NCBI GenBank assembly: GCA_030765055.1
Contig: CM060947.1
Location: 226,420,349-226,484,348 of the forward strand
DNA: 64,000 nt
From: Mantis religiosa
Lineage: Eukaryota > Arthropoda > Insecta > Mantodea > Mantidae
Reading direction: 5' to 3'
Shown: positions 14,601 through 26,200 of the stretch, piece by piece
How the letters are laid out: every line of letters begins with the position of its first letter
How positions within the stretch are numbered: position 1 is the first letter of the stretch
Made by a program: the position numbers and the translations under genes
Notes under the pieces: generated by a model
The model's input: the letters and a program-made list of their open reading frames with translations, nothing else
What the model was told of the DNA's origin: nothing
The model's database searches: none

Positions 14601-17600
14601 GCTTGGTTTTTATAGCGCTATTTAGAGTTGTCATGTTTACCTTATGCACCAGGTTACGTGTGCGCTGCCATCGACGTCTTTCATGATCTCTTTCATGGAT
14701 TAGGGCAAGTACATCTGGAGGGAAGGTTAAGGCATGTTTTGGTGGAGTTTTAATGGGCACTGCTGCTTTCATTGCTGTCTGAATGGCGTTTTCAAGTAGT
14801 AAGGCGGTTTGGTCAACCATCGTTTGACTCTCCAGTGCCATGGGTTGTGGTAATTCATGATCTAGAGTGTCGGTGAACACGTTCCAGTTTGCTCGGTTGA
14901 AGTTGAGTCTAACTGGCGGCGGTATAAGCTTTGGGGACGTGGCGATGTCTATTTGAACAGCATGGTGGTCTGATGCTAACGCATCTACTAGCTTAATATT
15001 GTAGTAGAAGGGTATGTTTTTATTTAGGGCGATATCCAGGGTAGATGGTGCATGTGTGCCTGTTGTGCTATATATGTGGGTGCCCCGGGGTGTTCAATGA
15101 TATATGTGTTATTGTTCATGTGATTGTAGAGGCTGTTGCCCTCGGTGTTCATATTTGGGCAGCCCCAGGTGGGGTGCTTTGCGTTGAGATCGCCTGCAGC
15201 TATTATGGAGTTACCAAGGTTTAGTATTGAATCTATATCCGGCATTGCAAGCTTGCAAGGGGAGCAGTAGATACTAGCAAGTGTTACATTGGTGTTAAAT
15301 ATGTGGAGTGATATGGCAGTTGACTCCATCGTGTGAAGGGGTGGAATGTGTATGTGGTTGTGTTGAAGATTTTCTTGGACCACTATCGCTGTACCCCCAT
15401 GTGGTTTCCCGTCGGGTCTGTCAGTTCTGTAGATGTGGTATCCCGGAATTTTAAAACGTGCTTTGGGCGTAAGGAAGGTCTCATTTAGTAGTGCTACTGT
15501 GATGTGGTGTTGGTATAGGTATTGTTTTAGTTCGTGAATATTGCTTCTGGCCCCCCGTATATTCCAGTAAAGGAGCTTGTGTGTGGTGGGTGTCTGATTG
15601 TCTTGTAGGTGTGCCATTGTACTAGAGTGTGTCGGTGGGAGTGGCGTGGTGGTAGGCTGGATCAGCGTCTAGCTCTGCTTCCCTGTGGCTGGCGTGTGGT
15701 GATGAATGAGCCCAGCGCAGTCGTGAGTTTTGCAAACTCAACGACAAAGTCCAGCTGGTGCAGCTGGGCGTCTTCGTTGTTGAGACCGTGTGCTTGGTGT
15801 CCGTACAGGTTATTCCAGGCATCCATCAGGAGGTCGTACCCCTTCATATAGCTTTGGTTTCCCAAAAGGAGTAGCTGGAATTTGGTCTCACCATCTACTG
15901 AGAGCGCGTCTTGTCCGTGGGGTGATTTGCAGAAGTGCAGAGGCCGATTAGCTTTATGTTTGCTGATTAGGTCGGCATTGAGTCCTCGGACATCGTGCTC
16001 TGCCATCTTTTGGGTGGGTCCATTATGTTGCTGCTGTGGTGTAGGAGTTGCTTGTCGCTGAGGCTGGGGTTGACTGGTGTTGCTGGGAGCACTAACTGTG
16101 TGTTGGTCGTTCGTATCTTTTGGGACGTGCCGGTGCTGGCTCTGTTGCCTATCTGGGCGTGCTGGCTGGCTCTGATGTGGTTGGGACCTTTGCTTATGTG
16201 AGGTGTGGTTGGCGAAGGACGGCGGTCCTCTGACAACGTCAGCGTAGCTGCCACGCTGTTCGGATACCGGTTCCCAGAAGCCCCTGTAAGTGACGCCATC
16301 TCCAACCTGAAAAGTCTGTTTCCGGAGGATATACTGGCGATATTTCATCATGTGCTCACCACCACTTACTTTCAGTGGAAACATGAGTACTTTGAACAAA
16401 ATGACGGAGTCGCCATGGGCAGCCCACTCAGCCCGGTAATTTCCAATTTGTTCATGGAGTCCTTCGAGGCCCAGGCTCTGAGCTCTGCTGCTCACAAGCC
16501 GTCAAAATGGTACCGCTATGTGGATGACACTTTTGTTGTATGGAGTCATGGTGAATCTACTCTTGATGGGTTCCTTCAGCATCTCAACAGCATCAATCCG
16601 CGTATTCAGTTCACTATGGAGAAGGAAGAAGATGGACAAATGGTATTTTTAGACGTTCTGGTGAGTAGAAAACCAAATGGGACACTTGGACACAAGGTAT
16701 ACCGCAAACCGACCCATAGAGACAGATATCTGAACAAAAACTCCAACCATCACCCTAAACAGAAACGTGCTATCAAAAAAACCCTCACGGACCGCGCTAC
16801 CCGCATCTGTGAACCCGACTCATTACAACAGGAACTCCGTCACCTCCAACAGGCCTTACGTTCCAACGGCTACACAGCACGTGAAGTCCGCAGAGCGACG
16901 CGACCACGTAAATCTCGCCCTGCCATCTGCGAGAATAGTCCGCATGAATACAAAGGCATTGCATTCCTGCCATATTTTAAGAATGTGACGGACAGAATTG
17001 AGCGCCTGCTTAAAAGCTTTAAGGTTAGAACTATTTTCAAGCCCACTAGGCAGATTAAGTCGTTATTACGCTCATCCAAAGACCCTAGGGACCCTCTCGC
17101 TTTAGCCGGCGTCTACCGTATTCCTTGTTCCTGCGGTGCTGTATACGTCGGTACCACACAACGCAGTTTCAACACCCGGCTTTCAGAACACAAGCGTAAC
17201 TGCCGTCTGGGACAATGGGACAAGTCTGCGGTCGCGGAATATGCCATTTGGGCCGATGGTGAACATATTATCCAGTATGAGGAGACAAAGGTGCTTTCTT
17301 CTACACCATACTACCACGCCAGACTACAACGCGAAGCTATTGAAATCTATAAACACTCCAATAATTTCAACAGAAAGGGAGAGGCTCTTAAACTGAACAA
17401 CATCTGGCATCCGATACTGGAACGGCTAAAACAAAACCAAAAGGCAGAAAAATCACGAGAGCCAATCAACTATCAGTACAGGGAAACCCCACCCACCGAG
17501 GACACACCCCCTCTCCAGCCGCACCAATCCAGTACGTCCAACCAGGATATAAATACGACACCTCTAGCGAGCGCCTCAGTTGTGCCTGAACCTTCACCTA

Positions 17601-20209
17601 GAAGATTAAGACCACGCCACTGATGATGTCCATCGCAGGGATGGACGAAACGTATGGACAGCTTAACTCCATCAGACCACGGCTCCAAAGCCCGGAAGGA
17701 ATCTCTTATATTAATAAGTGGAGCATTGAGTATTAGTTTGACGCAAAATTATATTGTTTCCCCATGATTTTTAGTGTCTGATTAATGTGCCTCTAATTGC
17801 AGATCTAAAAACTAATCATTATTTCTCAAGTCAAAAGTGAATAAATGTGAAATTACCATTCTTCTATTTTTTGTGAAATATACTTTATAGTTTTGTAAAT
17901 ATATATGCATTGAGAAGTCAATTATTTAAACATTTCTCTCATAGTATGTCTACTATTCATTTTTTCTATTATTCTAATTGTTTTTTCCTGCGACTACCTC
18001 CCTTACTTTACTATTTCCACATAAGATTATTCCTATTTTATGTGTAAGTATATAAAGGTATAGAATATCTGTTAAAGTGTATCATTGTTCATGATTTTCC
18101 TCACACGTCTCGTTGTACACAAGTCACTGTTTTCCAGTTTTATTCTATGACCTATATATACTTCCAGTTGAGCTTTTGCCCATATAACTCTTAAATATGC
18201 TGTATATTTAATCTCTGATATGTTTTCTCCATTTTTAATTTTATATATTTAAACTACAATTTTTTAATTCAAAATTTCTCCAGGCTCTCTGGGTGTTTAA
18301 TAGCATGTTCAAATTAAGATAGTGTTGTACTTTTTCATTAACTCATTTGCTTTTAGTTATAGTTCAGCTACTAATATGCCACCTGCATATTCAATTGTTA
18401 TATTTCTTTTATTTGTACTAATTTAAAAATATTGTTGCAGTATTATATTTATAATAGATTTTTTATCATAAAGGGTATGTCTAAGAACTATATTAAAGTT
18501 ACTGAGTATGATGATCTGACTTCTGATTACACTCCAATTGTACTTACAATAAGTGAAAACATCATCGAAAAAGAAACCCCAGCCAAATTAACTAATAATA
18601 ACACAAGATGGAAAATACCTTGATCCGAATTGTAGAGTACAATAAATCTTTGTGTACCTATTAAATCTCCTGAACAGCTAGCAAAATAGATAGATGAGTT
18701 CATACATAATATACAGCAAGCAGTGTGGAACAGCTCACCAATGAAGAAACAAAAATTGAATGACTTTTTTTTCAATTTACGTCTTCCAATGTTAAGTCGT
18801 CTCGGATGGTGAATGAACTGGGTGAAATGATGCTCAAATGAGTCCAGGGTCCATGGAGCTTACAGCTACCTGGCATTTGTCCTGAAGGTTAAGGGAAAAC
18901 TGCGGTAAAAACCTTATCCAGATAACTTACCCTGACCGAGATTCGAACTTGGGACCTCTTGAATGTGAGGTAGACATGCTACCATCTATGCTACTGAGGT
19001 AGGCCCGAACGATAATGATTACCCATTTGAGATATGAGTAATGGTAACAGAAAAGAGAAAGGCTTGCAAAAAGTGGCAGCATAGCAGAGCACCACAGGAT
19101 AAAACAATCCAAATCGTCTAAGCAACAACCTCAAACAAAACCTTCACCAAATAAAAAAAATGAATCCTTCAGCAAGTACCTACAAAACCTATCAGCTGAA
19201 AAGGATACCCACTACTCACTCTGAAAAATGATTAAAAGGCAGAAAAGACCTCAAGTACATACTCTCCCTTTAAGGAAATCTAACAATGATTGGGCTAAAA
19301 GTGACAGAGAGAAGGCAGAAGTCTTCTCTAAGTATTTGCAAGAGACTTTCCGACCATTTCCTAGACAGACAGCTGACGAATATCTTACACTTTATCCAAC
19401 TAAAAATATAGGTAAGATTAAACAAGTAACAATGAATGAATTAAAAGAAATCATAGGAAGAGACCCGAATGCCAGAATAGCTCCTGGTTATGATTGGATT
19501 ACTGGTCAAATACTAAAAGAATTGTCACCTCAAGCACTTATAAAACTTTTACATCTTTTAAATGCTTCCTTTCAATTAAAGTACGTCCCTAGTAGTACTA
19601 TTGAGGAGCATACATAAATGAGCAGTTAAAATGGGAGGAACATTTTCAATATATTAGTAAGAAATTAAATAGCGCCTGCTTTAATATGTATTGCCTGACA
19701 AAAATTACAAACTTAGAAACCATAAAGATTGTGTACCACAGCTACTTTCACTCCATAATGGCATATGGCATTATACTATGGAGAGCAGTGACAGGTTGGG
19801 ATAAGGTATTTAAAATAAAAAAGAAAATTATCCGTGTTATGACCTGTGTCAGTCCCAAACTTTCCCCCCAGGGGCCTACTTCGGTAGGTACGGGTTTGGC
19901 GCACCTGGGGTCCCGAGCCAACAGTCTCCCTCGTGTGGATTCCTCTTCGTGGTTGAGGGAGACGGTCAACAGGCCCACCCACGTGTAGGTCGTGCGTGGA
20001 GACCCGTGGAGAAGGTTTTTAAATTCTTGTCTAGTTTAGAGTTTAGGATTTAGTGAACGAAATTTTTAGTAGGTTTTGATTAATGTTTTTTATGTACGTG
20101 TATTTTTAATAGGTTTTGTTACACTTGTATAGCTTTTAGGAAGTTTTATATCTGGCTTTTGCCATGACTAGCTTTTTAAAGGGCGCTGATGACCGCCATA
20201 GTTGAACGC

Positions 20210-20265
<56 letters not shown>

Positions 20266-23200
20266 TCATCAGTCCCAAACATTCCTGCAGAAGTTTATTT
20301 AAAAAACTAAATATACTCACCCTGCCTTCTCAATATATCTATGAATTAGTTAAGCACATATATGAAAATTTTGACAAATGGTACCTAAGTCAGAATGTAC
20401 ATATCATAGGACTAGAGCACAAAATTGCCTTAAAATACCAGCTCATAGACTTGCCCTATTTGAAAAAAGCACATTTTATGCTGGTATAAAGATTTATAAT
20501 AAACTGCCACAAAAGTATCGTGAAATTAAAAACAAAAATGTGTTTCTTAGTATACTTAAAAAGGTCCTCGCTGACAAAGCTTACTATTCAGTAAAGCAAT
20601 ATATGGAAGATAGTCTCTAGGACCACATATATTATACTAAGCTGTATAATAGATATGTATAGTACAAATATTTAAACATAGGGAAATATGTAAAAATATT
20701 GTATATAAAATATTTGTAAATACCTGTAAATATGTTGGTAAAGCGTAATATTTGATGAGTCTACAGTTTACTGGGCCTTTGTCCAAATATGTAAAAGTAT
20801 GGGATGAATAAAGTATCTTATCTTAGGCAGTGGAAATATGCACAAATTATAATGATACCCAAGCCTGGGAAAAACCCTCACGATAGAAAATATCGAGCAA
20901 TCTTCTTGCTGCCAACAATGTTAAAATTATTCCAGGAACTGCTTTTAAGATGTCTCAACCCCATTATTGAGGAACACAGCATCAATTTGGCTTCCAAAGC
21001 AAACGTTCAACCATACAACAAGATCACAGAATTGAGGGAATAATTGAAAGAACTCTTGAAGAAAAGAAAGTGTGTGCAAGCGCTTTTTTAAACATATCTC
21101 AGGCCTATTAATTTTTAGATGAGTCGTATTTATTACACATCTGCTTCACTTTCGTACCTATTTTGAGGACATGTTTCGCAAATCATGGTTTGCATCTTCT
21201 GCTCTTATGCAACTAAAGCTTGATCCAGTGGTGTGGTGGGTGTGGGTAATTCTGGAGTTGCTGCTGCCATCTGTTGATTTAGTGATGAACTTAAACTTGG
21301 GATTCTCTTCTGGCGGGATTTCAAAGTTCATTAGTTGGTTTTTATGCTTTCCTATGTATATTCTCTCCCATATGACGAGTTCACTATGTTTTTGTACGTA
21401 TTTTAGTAATTCTGTGCTATCTTCAATTTCATGATTTTCAGACCATAAATGAGCTGCTATTGCGGACTTATCAATATTTTTGTATCTTAAGTGCCTGAAG
21501 TGCTCTTTCTTTCTAGTGCCTATGTTTCTTTTTGTTCTCCCTATGTAAATTTTTTAACAATTTCTTGTTTTATTGGTGTGAGAGCTGTGATCTGTTTTAA
21601 TTTCTTTTGAAGTTTGAATGATTTTAGATTTTTATCTACAAGATTTTTTCCATATCCATTTTTAATTGCAGTTTTTAAGATTTGATGGTATTCGTTTTGA
21701 TATTCTTGCTGGCAGCAGCAACTCCAGAATTACCCACACCCACCACGCCACTGGATCAAGCTTTAGTCGCATAAGAGCAGAAGATGCAAACCATGATTTG
21801 CAAAACATGTCCTCAAAATAGGTACGAAAGTGAAGCAGATGTGTAATAAATACGACTCATCTAAAAATTAATAATTATTTCGCTTCAATGTGGTGTTCCA
21901 ATACAGTTAAATCTCGATATATCTCAGGCCTTTGATAAAGTATGGCATAAAAGCCTTCTTTTTAAATTAAAGAGAGATCTAATTGGAGAATTCAGTGTAA
22001 TCTTACAATTCTACCTCAAAGATAGAGCATTCCAAGGAAGTGAATAATCTGCATTTAAGATATCACTGTGGGAATGCCACAGGGTAGTGTGCTTGGACCG
22101 ATATTATACTTGTATACAGGAGACATCCCACAAGATGAGGAAACTGAGATGGTGACTTTTGCAGGCAACACAACAGTAATGTCAGTGGGTGACACTGTTG
22201 AATAGGCTACAGAAGAACTTCAAAAAAAAAAAAAGTCAGCAAAGTCAGTATTTGGACAAAAGAATGGTGAATAAAACTAAATGAAACAAAGTCAGGCCAT
22301 ATAAACTTAACAAACAGGAAAACAGGAGAAGAACCCATTGAACTAAATAGACAAACTGTTCCCTATGAAAAAGAGGTAAAATATTTAGGTCTGGTACTAG
22401 ATAAAAAGCTTAACTGGAAATCACATATAAAAAGGAAAAGAAGTGAACTAGATCTAAGATTTATATAAGTGTTTTGGCTACTGGGACATTATTCAGAACT
22501 AAGTCAGCACAACAAATTGTTGATTTATAAACAAGTGCTGAAAACTGTATGGATGTACAGCATACCCCCTATGAGGTTGTACTAAGAAAATGAATATGTC
22601 GAAATCATTCAGAGATATCAGAATAAGGTACTAAGGGCTATAGAGAAAAGCAACTTGGTATGTATGCAAATACAATATCCACAGGGGCTTGAATATAGAA
22701 TTTGTCCGGGAAGAAATTAAAACTGATGCAGTTAAGCATGAAAGACGGTTATGTGCATATGAAAATGTAGAGGTACTGCGTATGCTACAAATAGCAACAC
22801 ACTTAAAAGACTGAAAAGAACAAAGACCTTGGTCTTAGTATCATATTAATGGCTTGGAGGGCCCAAATGACCTTGTTGTCGACGGGCCCTAAAACACCAC
22901 ACACTCACTTAATGGCTTGGTATATCTAGTCTGCTCCCAACTATTTACAAGCAACTTCTAAGAACCAATCCTGTTCTGTTTACTGCATTCTGATAAATAT
23001 GCAGTAATATATGTAATATATATATATACTCTATACACTTTGTTATAACCTCAGGATAGTTTTAAAAATAAATGTTTTAATTACATAGTCACTTATAAGT
23101 CTTTTGCATCAGCAATGCTAATTATGTCTTTAAAATATTTCAAAATAGTGCAAGAAAACACTCACTAATTTAACACAACAAACTGAATTATTTTCTACTT

Positions 23201-26200
23201 TTCTAAAGGAAGTTTCAGATCTTCACCATCTGCTACAAAACTTGCAAACCTTACTGAACTTGAAAAATAGTTAGTAATTTTAGTATCCACATATGCATAT
23301 GTTAAATTATATTAAAAAAAAAATCATGGCTCAATTTAACTATTTTTAATCTGAGTATAATGCAAAATTATGGTACAAATATCCCTAATGGGTGTTTGTT
23401 CTCTGTACATAGCTAATTTGAATAATACCATTCTTAAACTAGAATATATCTGCAGCTCTTATCCGACTGTAGCTTTAAGATTAATTCACCTCCCAGCTTA
23501 GGCTACCTGCTAGGGGTAATAGTTTCTTTAATTAAAAAAAAAAGGCAGTAACAGGTCCCTCATCCACCTAAGTATCAAGAGGTAACTATGCATTATTGGA
23601 GAAATTTTGTGACTTACATCAAAATTCATCAAAAAAACATTTGTAGTTGGCTTTTAACATTTCGTCGCTTACATTTTTATATTATTGAGGGACTAACTTT
23701 GGAAGATGTTGCATCCATTTTCAATTCAGACCTTCGAGGTTAAAAATAGATACAATGGCTTCCAAAACTAGTCCCTCAATAATATAACAATTTAAGTGAC
23801 AAAGTGTCAAAAACCGATTACATTTTCTTCTTCTAGTTCAGAGGTAATCTTAACACATATGAAGATGCAATTTGAGTTTTTTTCCATACAAATTCTAGAT
23901 TTCTCCCAATGTGCACCACAAGAGGGGCGTTACATGACCAAGCAATTAGACTCCTTTTCTGTCACCAAGGTGGCCTGGGTTCGATCCCAGGAGACTGCAA
24001 AGTGAGATTTGTGGTGGACAACACAATGCTGGGGCAGGTTTTCTCTGGGTCCTCTGGTTTCCACAACCACATTCCACCAATTGCTCCATCATCATCTTTC
24101 CTATCATTTCATCTCACGCTCATTGTCTTCCACTTCCCTTTATCTCATACCAGGCATCGAGCTGATCACCCATCCTGGATTCCCTCTCTCACTGATCCAG
24201 AGTTTCCGTTCCTCAACCCGCATTAAGATTAAGAACAAGAATACCCTGACACCACATAGTGTTATAAGAGGGCAGTTAAAGAAAGAAGAAGAAAGAAAGT
24301 GTACCCATACCCTCCTTTATTGAAAAAAGATTTGTTAACTCTGATTTTCTCAAAAGTGGTTTTTAAAATTTTTTATTTTGATTACTATCTTTAATATATT
24401 TGCATAACATTTGTGTATGAATTATGAAGAAATTAGTATATTCAAGTATACATAATATGCATATTTATATATTTTAGGAGCAGGCCTGTGACGTCCTCTT
24501 CTTTCTAAATGAATTGTATATAACCTGTAAATCATAAGAGACAGACAAAAACTTACTAAACAAAAAATGTAGATCTTTTAAAACATTCGATGTAGGTATA
24601 TCAAATAGAAATTTTGGGGCATAAACAATTTCAGAAATATTTGTTATGGTACTACTTTTTTAATTGTATTATACTTTATCCATTTTCAAACCCATTTTCT
24701 TTTCTTGAAGTCGTGAAAGGAGAATAGGTTTCCAAAGCCATACATAGCAATGGATTTCACTATTGCTTAAATATTGCCCTTGTGTTAGCAAATGTTTATT
24801 TTGACTAACAGATAGATGAATAAGCTTTTGTAAGAATAGCTTGCAGAAGAATGAGTAGACAAATTCTTATGAAAAATTATTTTTAATTTTTGTTTTATGT
24901 TAGTGCTAATTATTTCTGCAGAAATGTTAAATATTTCTCTGGACAGTTACTAATACAACATTTTCATTATTTTATGTTACCAAAATAATGTTTTCAAACC
25001 TGTATCCTTTTAATCAAGGCTTCGCGGCTGATCACCCGCGAAGGATCTGAAGAAGGCCATGGAGTTTACAATGGCCGAAAGCTCGACATTTATTAATCTG
25101 ACACGGCTGATCACCCGCGAAGCCTTGATTAGTGATGCTCACCGTGAAAACTTCAAGCCTGTATCTTCTTAATCACAATAATAATAATGTTAAATAATCT
25201 ATAAAGTGAAGAATAGAATAAGCAAATAATAAACCATTATTTTCCCCATAGGACCCCAATATGGTTTGGGATTTTTTCACCTCGAGACCTGAGACAATCC
25301 ATCAAGTTATGATACAGTATGGTGATCGAGGTATTCCTGATGGATATCGTCATATGCATGGTTTTGGTTCAAATACTTTCAAGATGGTGAACAAAGAAAA
25401 CGTACCTGTTTATGTGAAGTTCCACTACAAGGTAGGTATTTCACAAATCAATGCAAGGCAACTATATCTTGTAATACTGCATTAGCATAGAACAAATTAT
25501 AAAAAGATTGAAAATCAAAACTGAATTAACACTAATTATCAATGCTATTTTATTACTTTCTCTCCACGTACCTAGTAGCTACAGAAAGTATTGCATTTCA
25601 CCCAAAACATTTATACCAAGATTTCACCAATAGTGTATATATAAAAAAAGCATTTTTAGAACATGTGCATGCATGTGTGTGCATGCATTAACAGACTAAA
25701 TGCACAATGAACACCAAACCTAATATTTAAGTTCAGTGCTTCCCAAAGATACCAGGCATTGGGCTGATCACCCATCCTGGCTCTCTATCTGATCCAGAGA
25801 TTCTGTTCCCGAACCAGATTCCTAAAAGACATAATAGAGGTAGAGAAAGAAGAATCCCCTAACACCGGGATATGGTAGAACTAGGGAAACTGAAGAAGAA
25901 GAAGCTTTCCAAAAATGAGACACAAAGGATTTTCAAGAAAATATCCCAGCCCTTAAGTTATCATTTACATAGAAGATTTTATTTCCCCAAAAGTAATACC
26001 AATGATTAAAATAAAATGACTTTAACATAATTAAAATTATACCATGAGTCAATTGAGACACTCCGTACTTCACATATCATAAATATTCTTTCAATGTGTT
26101 TCACCTCCACTTGAAGACATTATCAAGAAATTGTGAGTCAACACAAGGATTATTTCAAATAACTTTTTATCTGCATCAACTATATTGTTACTGGCTTAAA

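Larger units (their letters stand above)
12063..16270 (-). mobile_element. Jockey-clade non-LTR retrotransposon, 5'-truncated, inside PLE-1
   Basis: On the minus strand: end of ORF1 (15662 to about 16270), ORF2 with AP endonuclease and RT (12837-15617), a 3' UTR, and a terminal A-run seen as T-runs on the plus strand. There are two T-rich blocks, 12065-12080 and about 12546-12640. The true 3' end may be either one, and 12081-12540 could be a separate 3' fragment. The 5' end stops inside ORF1 just after where the zinc knuckles would lie, typical of 5' truncation. No target duplication was found at its ends. Confidence 0.85.
11890..17712 (+). mobile_element. PLE-1: Penelope-like element containing a jockey element
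   Basis: It is flanked by a 12-bp direct repeat AATAAGTGGAGC (11878-11889 and 17713-17724). The right end (about 17574-17712) recurs inverted at the left (11890-12062), an inverted 5' fragment of a kind PLEs often show. Between them lie a minus-strand jockey element (12063 to about 16270) and the 3' half of the PLE ORF (RT and GIY-YIG). Each end carries a hammerhead-like motif. It lies in catalase intron 3. Confidence 0.85.
19592..20826 (+). pseudogene. LINE-B: 5'-truncated non-LTR retrotransposon inside LINE-A
   Basis: It encodes the post-RT C-terminal region: KLNSACFNMYCLTKITNLET, YHSYFHSIMAYGIILW, KKKIIRVMTCVS, then after the SIDE insertion HSCRSLFKKLNILTLPSQYI. This matches the thumb and C-terminal region of jockey/R1-type ORF2 (family RYGIxxWG, RAIRxMT, CRELFKxLxILTxPS). 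The 3' end is AATAAAGTATCTTATCTTA before LINE-A resumes. The RT catalytic part is missing by 5' truncation. Confidence 0.8.
18430..22845 (+). pseudogene. LINE-A: jockey-like element broken by nested insertions
   Basis: Endonuclease end at 18470-18620 (KVTEYDDLTSDYTPIVLTIS; family motif SDHxP has decayed to SDYTP). RT start at 19228-19591 (EKAEVFSKYLQETFRPFP; APGYDWITGQILKELSP). Continuation at 20827-21106 (QWKYAQIIMIPKPGKNP; LLPTMLKLFQELLL). Then SQAFDKVWHKSLLFKLKRDL from 21921 on (family DVxxAFDxVWH), with decayed GxPQGSVLGP-like and catalytic regions. Interruptions: SINE at 18800, LINE-B at 19592, PLE-2 at 21107. Internal stops are frequent. The frame joins cleanly across the insertions at peptide level (VPS then QWK; ISQ then AFDKVW), which proves order of insertion. 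Confidence 0.8.

Noticed and set aside
16205..16274. Apparent N terminus of the PLE-1 reading frame (MVGEGRRSS...)
   Set aside because: It is antisense to jockey ORF1 (FWEPVSEQRGSYADVV) and is open by chance. The PLE protein begins only after the junction near 16275.
16280..16495. Apparent N-terminal extension of jockey ORF1
   Set aside because: It is the antisense of PLE-1 RT sequence (FPEDILAIFHH...GVAMGSPLSP). The true jockey part starts near 16270.
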